Under the pieces are notes generated by a model. The model saw only the letters and a program-made list of their open reading frames with translations. It searched no databases and had not been told where the DNA came from. Shown here piece by piece: positions 15,745 to 24,049 of a stretch of DNA of 64,000 nt (within the stretch, counting starts at the first letter, position 1; each line of letters begins with the position of its first letter). A program made the translations under genes and the position numbers. The DNA is from an uncultured Rubrobacteraceae bacterium (GTDB taxonomy: Bacteria > Actinomycetota > Rubrobacteria > Rubrobacterales > Rubrobacteraceae), in assembly GCA_902806085.1 (NCBI GenBank), contig CADCVH010000001.1, positions 62,001 through 126,000 of the forward strand, given 5' to 3'.

Positions 15745-17076
15745 ATGAACGTTATCCTGGTCATACTGGACTCCTTGCGCAAAGATCACCTCGGCGTCTA
15801 CGGCAGCGACCGCGTCAAGACCCCGAACCTGGATGCCCTCGCCGACGAGAGCTTCCGGTTTACCCGGGCCCACCCGGAGTCCCTGCCGACGATCTGCGCC
15901 CGCCGCGCCATCCACACGGGGCTCAGGACCTTCCCGTTCAGGAACAGGGTCGAGCTGCCGGGGGAGACCTTCCAGCCGGCCGGCTGGCAGCCCATCCCGG
16001 AGGACCAGGTCACGCTCTCGGAGACGCTCGTCGCCCAGGAGTACAACACGGTCCTCTTCTCGGACACCCAGCCGATGTTCCACCCGTCCATGAACTTCCA
16101 GCGCGGCTTCCGGGTCTTTGACTGGCTCCGGGGCCAGGAGCGCGACCGTTACCGCCCGAAGTCCCTGGCGCCTGAGGACCTGGTCCAGAAGAACACCGTC
16201 CCGGGCAACGACGAGGGCATGATCAGCAAGGTCCAGCAGTACCTCGCCAACACCCGCGACCGCAAGACCGAGGAAGACTACTTCGCCCCGCGCCTCTTCG
16301 CCCGCGGGATGGACTTTCTGGACCGCTCGGAGGCCGGCCAGCCGTTCTTCCTGGTCCTCGACTCCTTCGACCCCCACGAGCCCTGGGACCCGCCCGAGGA
16401 GTACGCGGGCATGTACTCGGACGGCTACGACGGCCGAGACCCGATCGTCCCGAACTACGGCGGCTCACAGTGGATACAGGACGCCGAGCTCGAAAGGATG
16501 CGCGCCCTGTACGCCGGCGAGGTGACGATGGTGGACCGCTGGTTCGGGCGTTTCATGGAAAAGATGCAGCAGACCGGACGGGCCGACGACACCCTGCTCC
16601 TCGTCATCTCCGACCACGGGGTCGCCCTCGGCGAGCACGGCTTCACCGGCAAGCCCTTCAACGCGCTCTGGCCCGAGCTCACGGACATACCGTTCATGAT
16701 CCGCCACCCCGAAGGCCTCGGCGCCGGAGAGACGAGCGACTTTTTCGCCTCCACCCACGACGTCGCCCCGACCATCCTCGGCCTCCTCGGCCTCCTCCCG
16801 CAGCAGCAGATGGACGGCCAGTACTTGTCCATCCTGATGGAAGGCGGAGACCTGCCACCAAGGGACCACTTCACCCTTGGTTACGCCGACCACGTCTGGG
16901 CCCGCGACGACCGCTACCTCATGTTCTCCCGCACCGACCGCTCCGAGCCCCACCTCTACGACCTCCAGAACGACCCCGGCGCGAACCGGAACCTCGCCGA
17001 CGACGACCCGGACCGGGTCCGCCGCATGTTCGAAGACTACGTCCTCGCCGACGCCGGCGGCTCCCTGGATGGTTAA
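15745..17076 (+). CDS. alkaline-phosphatase-superfamily sulfatase-like hydrolase, Thr at the nucleophile position
   Basis: The 443-residue protein has a sulfatase fold: VILDSLRKDHLGVYG with metal ligand D9, HEPWDPP, and the metal-site VISDHGVALGEHG. The nucleophile region reads PTICARRAIHTG. Aligning R53 and T58-G59 to the CxPxR...TG consensus puts T49 where formylglycine would form, and C51 is out of register. It may therefore use Thr, as phosphatases and phosphotransferases of the superfamily do. No signal peptide is seen. ATG 15745 follows CGGAGGTAAGAGC. Confidence 0.82.
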   Translation: MNVILVILDSLRKDHLGVYGSDRVKTPNLDALADESFRFTRAHPESLPTICARRAIHTGLRTFPFRNRVELPGETFQPAGWQPIPEDQVTLSETLVAQEYNTVLFSDTQPMFHPSMNFQRGFRVFDWLRGQERDRYRPKSLAPEDLVQKNTVPGNDEGMISKVQQYLANTRDRKTEEDYFAPRLFARGMDFLDRSEAGQPFFLVLDSFDPHEPWDPPEEYAGMYSDGYDGRDPIVPNYGGSQWIQDAELERMRALYAGEVTMVDRWFGRFMEKMQQTGRADDTLLLVISDHGVALGEHGFTGKPFNALWPELTDIPFMIRHPEGLGAGETSDFFASTHDVAPTILGLLGLLPQQQMDGQYLSILMEGGDLPPRDHFTLGYADHVWARDDRYLMFSRTDRSEPHLYDLQNDPGANRNLADDDPDRVRRMFEDYVLADAGGSLDG

Positions 17077-17113
17077 GTCCGCCCGCCGGGCTTTTCGTCG
17101 GGACGAAAATCCC

Positions 17114-17119
17114 TATAAT
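17114..17119 (+). promoter_or_regulatory. -10 box (TATAAT) of a leaderless gene
   Basis: It is 8 bases before the flippase GTG at 17128, with no ribosome site between, so the mRNA should start at or next to the start codon. Confidence 0.7.
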
Positions 17120-17127
17120 CTCGTGCC

Positions 17128-18849
17128 GTGAACACCGAAGAAAATCCGAAACGCGACGAGACCGCTGCCGAGGAGCGCGTCGCCGATCCCGGAACCGCGA
17201 CCAACGGGGGGCAAGGCGTCCCGCCCGCGGCCGCGGGAGACGCGCCTTCCGGGGTGCCGGGGGTCGCCGAGACCGATTCGCTCGGTGAAGACAAAGACGA
17301 CTCCTACGTCGCGCGGGTGGCGCGCGGGGCCGGTATCAGCACGGCGGGGCAGGGCATCGGGCGCGTGCTCGGCTACCTCTCCCTGCTCGCCATGGCCCGC
17401 CTGTTCGGGCCCACGGCGCAAGGTTTCTACCAGGCTGGCGTCGCCATCTTGAACGGCGCGCAGATCCTGTCGCGCTTCGGCATGGAGAACGGCGTGGTGC
17501 GCTACGTCGCCCACTACCGGGCCCAGGAGGACACCGCAAGGGTCAAGGGCACGATAATCCAGGCCATCGCGATCACCTTCGCCTTGAGCATGGTCATCTC
17601 GGCGGTCATGATCTTCGGGTCGAGCCTGGAGGTGGTGCAAAACTGGCAGTTCAAGGACTACTCCATGGCGCCGGTGCTCCGGGCCTTCGCGGTCGTTTTG
17701 CCGTTCTTCGTGTTCATGATGATGGTGCTCTGGGCCACGCAGGGGTTCCAAACCGTCACCTACGCCAGCTACGTGCAGCAGATAATCCGTCCCGCGCTGT
17801 TCCTGGCGTTTCTCTTCGTCTTCTACCTGCTCGGCACGAGGACCGTTGGCATCATAGCGGCCTTCGGCATCTCTATGGCGCTGGGCTCCGTGGTCGCCGT
17901 CTACTACCTGTGGAAGCTGTTTCCTGAGGTCTTCGACCGCAGCGTTCCGGCGAAGTACGAGACAAAAGCGTTGTTCAACGTCTCTGTGCCGATGAGCATC
18001 ACCACCGGCGCGCAGTACCTAAACACCTGGTCGGCGGTGCTCGTGCTGGGAATATTCGCGATCGGCCCCCCCGTGGCGGTCTTCGGCACCGCAGCCCGTA
18101 CGGCGACGCTGTCGACCATCGTGCGTTTCGCGTTTTCCGGGATCTTCTCGCCGATGATCTCGAGCTTCTACTCGCGCGGGGAGATGGGGGAGCTCGACCG
18201 GCTGTACAAGGACATATCCCGCTGGATCTTCACGGGCGCGTTCGCCATCTTCTTGCTGCTCGTGCTGCTCTCCTACGAGGTCCTCGCCGTGTTCGGCGAG
18301 AAGTACGTCGAGGGCATAGCGGCCCTGATCATCGTGGCCCTCGCGCAACTCTTCAGTTCCTCGGTCGGCCCGACGCCGCGGATGCTCGCTATGACCGAGA
18401 ATCAGAACGTGGTCATGGTCGCCACTGCTATAGCGGCCATCATCGGGCTCTCCGTCAGCACCGTCCTGATCGTGACCGCGCCCACTCCCGAAGGCAAGAT
18501 CCTGGGCGCCGCTATCGGAATGGCCTCGGGCATCGTCGTGGAGAACGCGGCCACCCTCTTGGCCGTCCGTCGACGCCTCGGCTTCTGGCCGTACAACCTC
18601 GCGTGGCTGAAGCCGCTGCTGGCCGGCCTGGCCGCCGCCGCGCTAGCCTTCCTGGTAAACCTGCTCCTGCCCGTGCCGGTGCTCGTCACCATAGCGGTCG
18701 TCGGGGCCGTCTTCGGCATCGCCTACCTCGCCTTGCTCTTACTCTTCGGCCTATCGGAGACGGACAAAGAGTTCCTCGGCGCTTTCTGGAACGTCGCCAA
18801 ACGTCGCCTCCCGGCCCGCTTCCGCGGGGGGGGAGAGAGCCGTGGATAA
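17128..18849 (+). CDS. polysaccharide flippase (Wzx/MATE-like, MVF superfamily)
   Basis: The 573-residue protein has a hydrophilic acidic N-terminus of about 60 residues, then 14 predicted membrane helices with the signature GRVLGYLSLLAMARLFGPTA at helix 1. It matches oligosaccharide flippases that turn undecaprenyl-linked repeat units to the outer face. The 60-residue N-terminal tail is longer than usual. Its stop overlaps the start of the sulfotransferase by eight bases. Confidence 0.9.
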   Translation: MNTEENPKRDETAAEERVADPGTATNGGQGVPPAAAGDAPSGVPGVAETDSLGEDKDDSYVARVARGAGISTAGQGIGRVLGYLSLLAMARLFGPTAQGFYQAGVAILNGAQILSRFGMENGVVRYVAHYRAQEDTARVKGTIIQAIAITFALSMVISAVMIFGSSLEVVQNWQFKDYSMAPVLRAFAVVLPFFVFMMMVLWATQGFQTVTYASYVQQIIRPALFLAFLFVFYLLGTRTVGIIAAFGISMALGSVVAVYYLWKLFPEVFDRSVPAKYETKALFNVSVPMSITTGAQYLNTWSAVLVLGIFAIGPPVAVFGTAARTATLSTIVRFAFSGIFSPMISSFYSRGEMGELDRLYKDISRWIFTGAFAIFLLLVLLSYEVLAVFGEKYVEGIAALIIVALAQLFSSSVGPTPRMLAMTENQNVVMVATAIAAIIGLSVSTVLIVTAPTPEGKILGAAIGMASGIVVENAATLLAVRRRLGFWPYNLAWLKPLLAGLAAAALAFLVNLLLPVPVLVTIAVVGAVFGIAYLALLLLFGLSETDKEFLGAFWNVAKRRLPARFRGGGESRG

Positions 18850-19777
18850 CGCCCCCGTAAAGGTCCTCTACGTCGCCGGCCTCGGGCGGAGCGGGAGCAC
18901 GATCCTCGCGAACACTTTGGGCCAGGTCGAAGGCTTCTTCTCCGGCGGCGAGCTGAACTTTATCTGGAAGCACGCCCTCATAGAGAACCGGCTCTGCGGC
19001 TGCGGCAGGCCCGCCCGCGAGTGCCCGTTCTGGGGCCCCGTCTTCGACGGCGAGTTCGGCGGTCAGAGCGAGTCCCTCGCCCGCGAGATGATGCGCCTCC
19101 AGTACTCCGGCGCCCGCACCCGCCACATCCCGATGATGCTGACGGAAGGCGGCAGGGAGAAGATCCGGGCGCGCCTCGGCAAGTTCCTGGACAACACGGG
19201 GCGCCTCTACGGGGCCATACGCTCGGTCTCCGGCAGCCGCGTGGTGGTGGACACCTCCAAGGAGCCGGCCTACGGTTACGCCCTCGGGATGGTCCCCGGC
19301 ATCGACCTGCGCGTCCTGCACCTGGTCCGCGACCCGCGGGCCGCCGCCTACTCCTGGGCGAAGAAGAAGCGCCAGCCCGACAGCGCCGACCGCGAGTTCA
19401 TGCACCAGAAGACCCCGGCCCAGAGCGCCGTCCTCTGGGACGCCTGGAACGCCGCCATAGAGGCCCTCTGGCGCCCGACCCCGGCCCGGTACCTCCGCCT
19501 CCGCTACGAGGACTTTATCGCCGACCCGCGGGCCAGCTTCGAGGCCATGCTGAGGCTAGTCGGGGAGGAGGGCGCCCGGTTGCCGCTCGTGGGCGACCGG
19601 GAGGTCAAGCTCGGCATCAGCCACACCGTTTCGGGCAACCCTAACCGCTTCGACACCGGTGCCGTCGAGCTCAAACAGGACCAGGCCTGGACGGAGAAGA
19701 TGAACCCGCGCGACCAGAGGCTCGTCACGGCCCTAACCCTTCCGCTTCTCAAGCGCTACCATTACCCGCTGGCCTAG
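18842..19777 (+). CDS. PAPS-dependent sulfotransferase (second in the locus)
   Basis: The 311-residue protein has a 5'-phosphosulfate loop GLGRSGSTILANTL about 11 residues in, and a 3'-phosphate site LVRDPRAAAYSW near residue 160. RYEDFIADP and the GISHTVSGNP loop follow. A Cys cluster (CGCGRPARECPFW) resembles other bacterial sulfotransferases of this type. GTG 18842 overlaps the flippase gene, so the two are likely co-translated. It differs from the enzyme at 9133 and probably sulfates a different position or sugar. Confidence 0.86.
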   Translation: MDNAPVKVLYVAGLGRSGSTILANTLGQVEGFFSGGELNFIWKHALIENRLCGCGRPARECPFWGPVFDGEFGGQSESLAREMMRLQYSGARTRHIPMMLTEGGREKIRARLGKFLDNTGRLYGAIRSVSGSRVVVDTSKEPAYGYALGMVPGIDLRVLHLVRDPRAAAYSWAKKKRQPDSADREFMHQKTPAQSAVLWDAWNAAIEALWRPTPARYLRLRYEDFIADPRASFEAMLRLVGEEGARLPLVGDREVKLGISHTVSGNPNRFDTGAVELKQDQAWTEKMNPRDQRLVTALTLPLLKRYHYPLA

Positions 19778-19782
19778 CCCAC

Positions 19783-19950
19783 TTGGTAGACGCAGCCGTC
19801 GGCACGATACTGCGCGTGGCGGCGAGGCCCGACGCCACCGAGTTCCGCGTCTCGGAGCCCGCGGGGGACACCTTCGGGCTGGAGCTACCCGGCGTCGAGG
19901 CCGAACGTTGGGAACTACCGGACTACGAGAAACGCGGGCCCAAGAGGTAG
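19783..19950 (+). CDS. small ORF of unknown function
   Basis: The ORF has 55 codons from TTG 19783. The product has a mixed coding-like composition (GTILRVAARPDATEFRVSEP...) and ends GPKR. It follows the sulfotransferase by five bases with no visible ribosome site, so it may be a fragment of a larger lost gene. Its stop lies inside the 30-bp palindrome at 19939-19968. Confidence 0.4.
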   Translation: MVDAAVGTILRVAARPDATEFRVSEPAGDTFGLELPGVEAERWELPDYEKRGPKR

Positions 19951-19968
19951 GGCGCCCTACCTCTTGGG
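19939..19968. terminator. 30-bp perfect palindrome spanning two convergent stop codons
   Basis: CCCAAGAGGTAGGGC is followed directly by its exact complement. It holds both stop codons and encodes PKR at the end of each protein. It could form a terminator-like hairpin in both directions but has no T run. Confidence 0.6.
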
Positions 19969-20574
19969 CTTGCGGCCGATGCTGACCATCTCGGGCTGGA
20001 CGCCCTCGGTTGGGCCGTCGCCCAAGGCCTCGTCGCGGTACTGGTAGACGCCGCGGCAGGTGTGGCCGCCTGTGGTGCGCTTCTCGGTGTAGGAGAGCTT
20101 CACGTTCGGGTTTATGGCCTCGACCATCGCCTTCTCGTAGGTGGAGAACGCGGCGCAGGGCTTCACGTCCCACCCGGGGACGCCGTCGTGGCCCATGCCG
20201 CCGAACCAGGGGCAACGGTCGGCGTTTATGACGTACTCGCCGTCCTTGGTCTCGGTCAGCGTGATCTCGATGTCGAAGAAGCGGTTGGCGAGCATGACCA
20301 CGTCCACGGCGTCCTTCATCGTGGTGACGTTCAGCTGCTCGCGCAGGTCGCCCCCCTGCTTCTCCCCGATGCGGCTCATGGCGAGCTTGCCGACCTTCTG
20401 CCCGTCGTAGCCGAGGTCGTCGGCCGCCCGGATCATCTCGTCCAAAATAACCCCGGTCCCGGCGCTCGCCGCCTTCCACTTGTACCACGTCGGGCCCGGC
20501 AGCCCGAGCTTCATCGCCCACTTCGCCAAAAACAGCGGTAGGCGGGGCAGACCGTAGACCTGGAGCCACTTCAT
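19957..20574 (-). CDS. hypothetical Cys-containing protein (ATC-hydrolase/4VR-like?)
   Basis: The protein has 205 residues: an N-terminal helical part, then an alpha/beta part with CPWFGG, PCAAFSTYEKAMVEAINPNV and GGHTCRGVYQYRD. Three spaced cysteines in such motifs recall the L-2-amino-thiazoline-4-carboxylate hydrolase-like or 4-vinyl-reductase-like families, but I am not sure. ATG 20574 follows AGAGAGGAC. A TATAAT box (complement of 20612-20617) lies upstream on the minus strand. Confidence 0.65.
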   Translation of the reverse strand: MKWLQVYGLPRLPLFLAKWAMKLGLPGPTWYKWKAASAGTGVILDEMIRAADDLGYDGQKVGKLAMSRIGEKQGGDLREQLNVTTMKDAVDVVMLANRFFDIEITLTETKDGEYVINADRCPWFGGMGHDGVPGWDVKPCAAFSTYEKAMVEAINPNVKLSYTEKRTTGGHTCRGVYQYRDEALGDGPTEGVQPEMVSIGRKPKR

Positions 20575-20611
20575 TTCGATGAGTCCTCTCTAAGCTTTCG
20601 ACGAACCCCCA

Positions 20612-20617
20612 TTATAC
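20612..20617 (-). promoter_or_regulatory. -10 box (TATAAT) of the hypothetical gene ending at 19957
   Basis: TATAAT on the minus strand sits 37 bases before ATG 20574. A TATACC on the plus strand overlaps the same spot, so it may serve the divergent methyltransferase too. Confidence 0.5.
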
Positions 20618-20652
20618 CCGCGCCCGACGGAGGGTTCCCCTTTGCCTTACCA

Positions 20653-21519
20653 TTGAACGCCACCGCCCAGACGAACGGAGTGAACGCGCGTATGCCCGTA
20701 CGCAACCCGGAGCCGTTGAGAACCGCAGCCCTGCTCCTCTCCCTGCTCCGGCATCACCCCCGCGAACTCCTCGACCGCGCCGCCGGCTACGCCGACCTCG
20801 GCCTCGAGCGGCTCTCCGGCCCGACGCCAACCTACGAGACGACGACCTGGGAGGTGGCCCTGCGGGACCTCGACGACCCATCCGGCCGCGTGCGGGAGGT
20901 GCTCGAGGAACCGGCCCTCGGGGAGATCGAAGGGCGCACGCGCCGGCTGCTCGCAGACATCCGCGCGGAGGACGCCTTCAGCCAGCGCTGGGCCGCCGAC
21001 TCCCTCTTCGCCCGCCTGAACTACCTGGTCTGCCGCCTCCTCGAACCCGAAGTCGTCCTGGAGACCGGGGTCGCCTACGGCGTCAGCTCCGCCTTCCTGC
21101 TGAGGGCCCTGCAGGAGAACGGCCGCGGCACGCTCCACAGCGTGGACCTTCCGCCCCTCAGGAGGGAATACGAACGCTACTGGGGCGTCGCCGTGCCCGA
21201 GGGCCTCCGCGACGGCTGGTGCCTGCACCGCGGCTCCAGCGCGCGCATCCTGCCGGATCTCCTCCGCAAGACCGGCCCCCTGGACCTCTTCGTCCACGAC
21301 AGCCTCCACACCCGCCGCAACATGCGCCGGGAGTTCGAGACCGTCTGGCCGCACCTGCGGCCCGGAGGCGTCCTCCTCGCCGACGACGTCGAGAGAAACC
21401 CGGCCTTCGCCGACCTGCGCCAGAAAAGCCCCGCCCTCTGGCGCGTGGTCCGGGACCGGGAGAGGGCCCCCCTGCACGGCAAGGCCGCCCCCGTCGTCTT
21501 CGGAATAGCGACGAAGTAG
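20653..21519 (+). CDS. class I SAM-dependent methyltransferase (Methyltransf_24-like)
   Basis: The 288-residue protein has a helical N-terminal region (about 1-115), then a Rossmann methyltransferase core. Motif I is VVLETGVAYGVSS, motif II GTLHSVDLPP, a DLFVHDSLHTRRNM segment carries the Asp-His pair, and PGGVLLADDVE is motif IV-like. Family members methylate sugars or small molecules. The nearby polysaccharide locus makes a sugar substrate plausible, which is inference. TTG 20653 is uncertain; later ATG/GTG codons within 15 residues are alternatives. Confidence 0.82.
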   Translation: MNATAQTNGVNARMPVRNPEPLRTAALLLSLLRHHPRELLDRAAGYADLGLERLSGPTPTYETTTWEVALRDLDDPSGRVREVLEEPALGEIEGRTRRLLADIRAEDAFSQRWAADSLFARLNYLVCRLLEPEVVLETGVAYGVSSAFLLRALQENGRGTLHSVDLPPLRREYERYWGVAVPEGLRDGWCLHRGSSARILPDLLRKTGPLDLFVHDSLHTRRNMRREFETVWPHLRPGGVLLADDVERNPAFADLRQKSPALWRVVRDRERAPLHGKAAPVVFGIATK

Positions 21520-21544
21520 CACGCTGCGGCTTCGCCAGCGTGCT
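21518..21544. repeat. extragenic palindrome between convergent genes
   Basis: AGCACGCTG (21518-21526) and CAGCGTGCT (21536-21544) flank CGGCTTCGC. It is one of several intergenic repeats in the window with AGCACG/CGTGCT ends, placed between the methyltransferase and pgi stops. It may end both transcripts. Confidence 0.65.
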
Positions 21545-21545
21545 A

Positions 21546-22838
21546 CTAGTGCCCGGGCCTGCCCATCCTTTTGTACGTGATCTCTTTGCCCGCCTCGACG
21601 CCGGGTTGGTCGAAGGCGTTGACGCCGTAGAGGGCGCCGGAGGCGGCGGTCTGTATCTCCAGGGCCTGGAAGAGGTAGCCCAGGTTCTCCTCGTTTACGG
21701 CGCCAAGCTTTATGGTCGAGTTGGGGCGGCCGGCCTCGGTGAGGGCTTTCCTCGTGGCGTCGCACTCGACGTTGAGGAGCTCGGCCATGGTGTGGCCGCC
21801 GAGGTAGCCGACCCCTTCTAGGTCGTCGTAGGCTTTGGGGATGGGGAGGTCGCGCGGGTGCTCTTGGACCTCGACGATCTCGATGACCTTGTCCTGCGGG
21901 CCTTCCATGTAGAGCTGAACCTGGGAGTGCTGGTCGGTTGTGCCGACGGCGCCGTGGGGGGTGGAGCCCTTGCCGTCCTTGCCGAGCGACTCCGCCCAGA
22001 GCTGGACGAACCACGCCGCGAGCCGCTCCAAAGAGTCGGCGTAGGGCATCATGACCCGCACGTTGCGCCCCCTCGCCGTGTCCATCAGGTAGTGCATCGC
22101 CGCCCCGACGACCGCCGGGTGCTCCGCCCCCTGCTCCCGCACCTCGTCCACGCACTGGGCGGCGCCGGTCAGCAGGGCGTTCACGTCGAGGCCCGTCACG
22201 GCGGCCGGGAGGAGGCCGACCGGGGTGAGCACGGAGAAGCGGCCCCCGACGTCGGCGGGTATCGGCAGCACCCGCAAGTCCTCGCGCTCGGAGATCTCCT
22301 TCAAAAAGCCCTTTTCGGGGTCGGTCGTGGCGATGGTGCGCCCCTGGTAGCCGAAGGAGCCGAGGGCATCCACGAGGAAACCCCGGATAACAAGGAAGTT
22401 CGCCATCGTCTCGGCCGTCGAGCCGGACTTGGTTACGACGTTGACCCACGTGCCGGCCGGGTCTGCGACGTCGAGTATTGCCGAGAGGGTCGCGGGGTCG
22501 GTGTTCTCCGCGAAGTGGACCCTCGGGCCCCTGCGCCCGGAGAGGGCGTTGTGGTAAGGGTGGTTCAACGCCCGGTGCACGGCCATCGGGCCAAGGGCGG
22601 AGCCCCCGATGCCGACGTGGACGAAGTCCGTGGCCCCGGAGCCCCGGATCTCATCCGCCAGGCCCGACGAGGCCTCCGCGTACTCCCGCGTCTTCGGCAG
22701 CCGCATGAAACCGGGCGGATCCCCCAGCAGCCCGTCCACCGCCTCTTTCAGGCGGGGTTGGATCCCATCCAGGTCTTCCTTCCCCAGGCCCCCTTCCACC
22801 TCTCGCAGGTTCAGGTAATCGAAGGTGACTTCGGCCAT
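21546..22838 (-). CDS. pgi: glucose-6-phosphate isomerase
   Basis: The 430-residue protein interconverts glucose-6-phosphate and fructose-6-phosphate in glycolysis and sugar-nucleotide supply. SIS-domain signatures: VHVGIGGSALGPMA, NVVTKSGSTAETMANF, GGRFSVLTPVGLLP, ESLGKDGKGSTPHGAVGTTDQHSQ and GVEAGK. The length fits the shorter Bacillus-type enzymes. ATG 22838 is chosen because GAGAGGGGAG precedes it; an open frame continues far upstream but without homology. It supplies precursors for the polysaccharide locus nearby. Confidence 0.95.
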   Translation of the reverse strand: MAEVTFDYLNLREVEGGLGKEDLDGIQPRLKEAVDGLLGDPPGFMRLPKTREYAEASSGLADEIRGSGATDFVHVGIGGSALGPMAVHRALNHPYHNALSGRRGPRVHFAENTDPATLSAILDVADPAGTWVNVVTKSGSTAETMANFLVIRGFLVDALGSFGYQGRTIATTDPEKGFLKEISEREDLRVLPIPADVGGRFSVLTPVGLLPAAVTGLDVNALLTGAAQCVDEVREQGAEHPAVVGAAMHYLMDTARGRNVRVMMPYADSLERLAAWFVQLWAESLGKDGKGSTPHGAVGTTDQHSQVQLYMEGPQDKVIEIVEVQEHPRDLPIPKAYDDLEGVGYLGGHTMAELLNVECDATRKALTEAGRPNSTIKLGAVNEENLGYLFQALEIQTAASGALYGVNAFDQPGVEAGKEITYKRMGRPGH

Positions 22839-22866
22839 GCTGGATCTCCCCTCTCTGCAGGACGCC

Positions 22867-22896
22867 TTACGGGGACAGTGTAGTCCACGGTATAAT
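22867..22896 (+). promoter_or_regulatory. promoter of nth
   Basis: TTACGG (22867-22872), an 18-base spacer and TATAAT (22891-22896), 11 bases before GTG 22908. The transcript would have almost no leader. Confidence 0.7.
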
Positions 22897-22907
22897 CCCC
22901 GGCCATC

Positions 22908-23543
22908 GTGGAAGATAAAGCACCGGCCAAAGAGACCATCGCGCGCCTGAAGTCCGCCTACCCCGACGCCCGCACGGCGCTGGACTGGACGAACCCCCTG
23001 GAGCTCCTGGTCGCCACCATCCTCTCCGCCCAGACCACCGACGTCCGGGTCAACCTGGTGACCCCGAACCTCTTCGCGAAGTACCCGACCGCCGCCGACT
23101 ACGCGCGGGCCGACCCGGCCGAGCTGGAAGAAGCCATCCGCCCGACCGGGTTCTTTCGCAACAAGGCGAAGTCCCTGCAGGGGATGGCCCGCGCCCTCGT
23201 CGAGGACCACGGCGGGGAGGTCCCGCGCACGATGGCGGAGCTCGTCGCCCTGCCCGGCGTCGGGCGCAAGACGGCCAACGTGGTGCTCGGCAATGCTTTC
23301 TCCATCGACGAGGGCGTCGTGGTCGACACCCACGTCCGGCGGCTCTCGAACAGGCTCGGCTTCACCGATCAGAAGGATCCCGAGAAGATAGAGAGGGATT
23401 TGATGGAGACGGTCCCGAGGGAGGACTGGACGGTCTTCTCGCACCTCCTGATCCTGCACGGCCGCAGCGTCTGCAAGTCCCGCAAGCCGGAGTGCGAGAA
23501 CTGCACCCTCAACGACCTCTGTCCCTCGGCCTTCCGGGTCTAA
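22908..23543 (+). CDS. nth: endonuclease III
   Basis: The 211-residue DNA glycosylase/AP lyase acts on oxidised pyrimidines. The HhH motif [14 protein letters not shown] contains the catalytic Lys, and [13 protein letters not shown] the catalytic Asp. Four cysteines with spacing C-x6-C-x2-C-x5-C at the end bind a 4Fe-4S cluster. The first motif [13 protein letters not shown] is intact. GTG 22908 has a -10 box 11 bases upstream and no ribosome site. Confidence 0.96.
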   Translation: MEDKAPAKETIARLKSAYPDARTALDWTNPLELLVATILSAQTTDVRVNLVTPNLFAKYPTAADYARADPAELEEAIRPTGFFRNKAKSLQGMARALVEDHGGEVPRTMAELVALPGVGRKTANVVLGNAFSIDEGVVVDTHVRRLSNRLGFTDQKDPEKIERDLMETVPREDWTVFSHLLILHGRSVCKSRKPECENCTLNDLCPSAFRV

Positions 23544-23549
23544 AACGCC

Positions 23550-23795
23550 ATGGCCCCGAACGACGCCCTCCACGCCCACGTCCCCCCAGAAGAGGGCTAC
23601 GAGCTCTACCGGCACCGGAACGCGGGCGCGATGCGTACCCGGGGCTGGCACGGCTACTACTGGGCCAGGCGCGACGCGGCGGGTGACTACGAGATCCGGA
23701 GCGTTCCCTCCTCCCTGGGCGAGCCTTCCGTGCCGGGCGGCGTCATGCCCAAAGAGGCCTTCGAGAGGCTCTACGAGAGGACCGACCGCGTATAA
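23550..23795 (+). CDS. small hypothetical protein downstream of nth
   Basis: The protein has 81 residues, with aromatic and charged composition (YELYRHRNAGAMRTRGWHGYYWARRD) and no cysteine or membrane segment. It begins six bases after nth stops, with no strong ribosome site, so it may be read by coupling. Its last codons form the -10 box of the tRNA-Ser gene. I do not recognise the family. Confidence 0.55.
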   Translation: MAPNDALHAHVPPEEGYELYRHRNAGAMRTRGWHGYYWARRDAAGDYEIRSVPSSLGEPSVPGGVMPKEAFERLYERTDRV

Positions 23796-23796
23796 T
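23791..23796 (+). promoter_or_regulatory. -10 box (TATAAT) for tRNA-Ser
   Basis: It overlaps the stop codon of the preceding small gene and lies 16 bases before the mature tRNA. Confidence 0.6.
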
Positions 23797-23812
23797 GCCC
23801 CCGATGGAACGA

Positions 23813-23897
23813 GGGGGCATGGCAGAGCGGACGAATGCGCTGGTCTTGAAAACCAGAGGCGCCGAAACGCCCGAAGGTTCGAATCCTTCTGCCCCCG
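23813..23897 (+). tRNA. tRNA-Ser (TGA)
   Basis: GGGGGCA pairs with TGCCCCC as acceptor stem. The anticodon stem CTGGT/ACCAG holds the loop CTTGAAA with anticodon TGA. A long variable arm follows, as expected for Ser, and a T arm GGTTCGAATCC. The discriminator is G and CCA is not encoded. Confidence 0.95.
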
Positions 23898-24049
23898 CCG
23901 ACCCGGGTGTACGCCGCATATTAAATTTGTTAAAAAACATTAAGATATTGGAGACTTTTGCGTTTCGGTTATGTACACTGTGGGTAACTTCTTGGCGGAG
24001 AAGGAAATGCAGGCCGCTTGAGAGACGCAAACGATAGAAGGAGGACTGG

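Noticed and set aside
22839-23651. N-terminal extension of pgi (open frame to 23651)
   Set aside because: It is antisense to nth, shows no homology, and ATG 22838 has a proper ribosome site.
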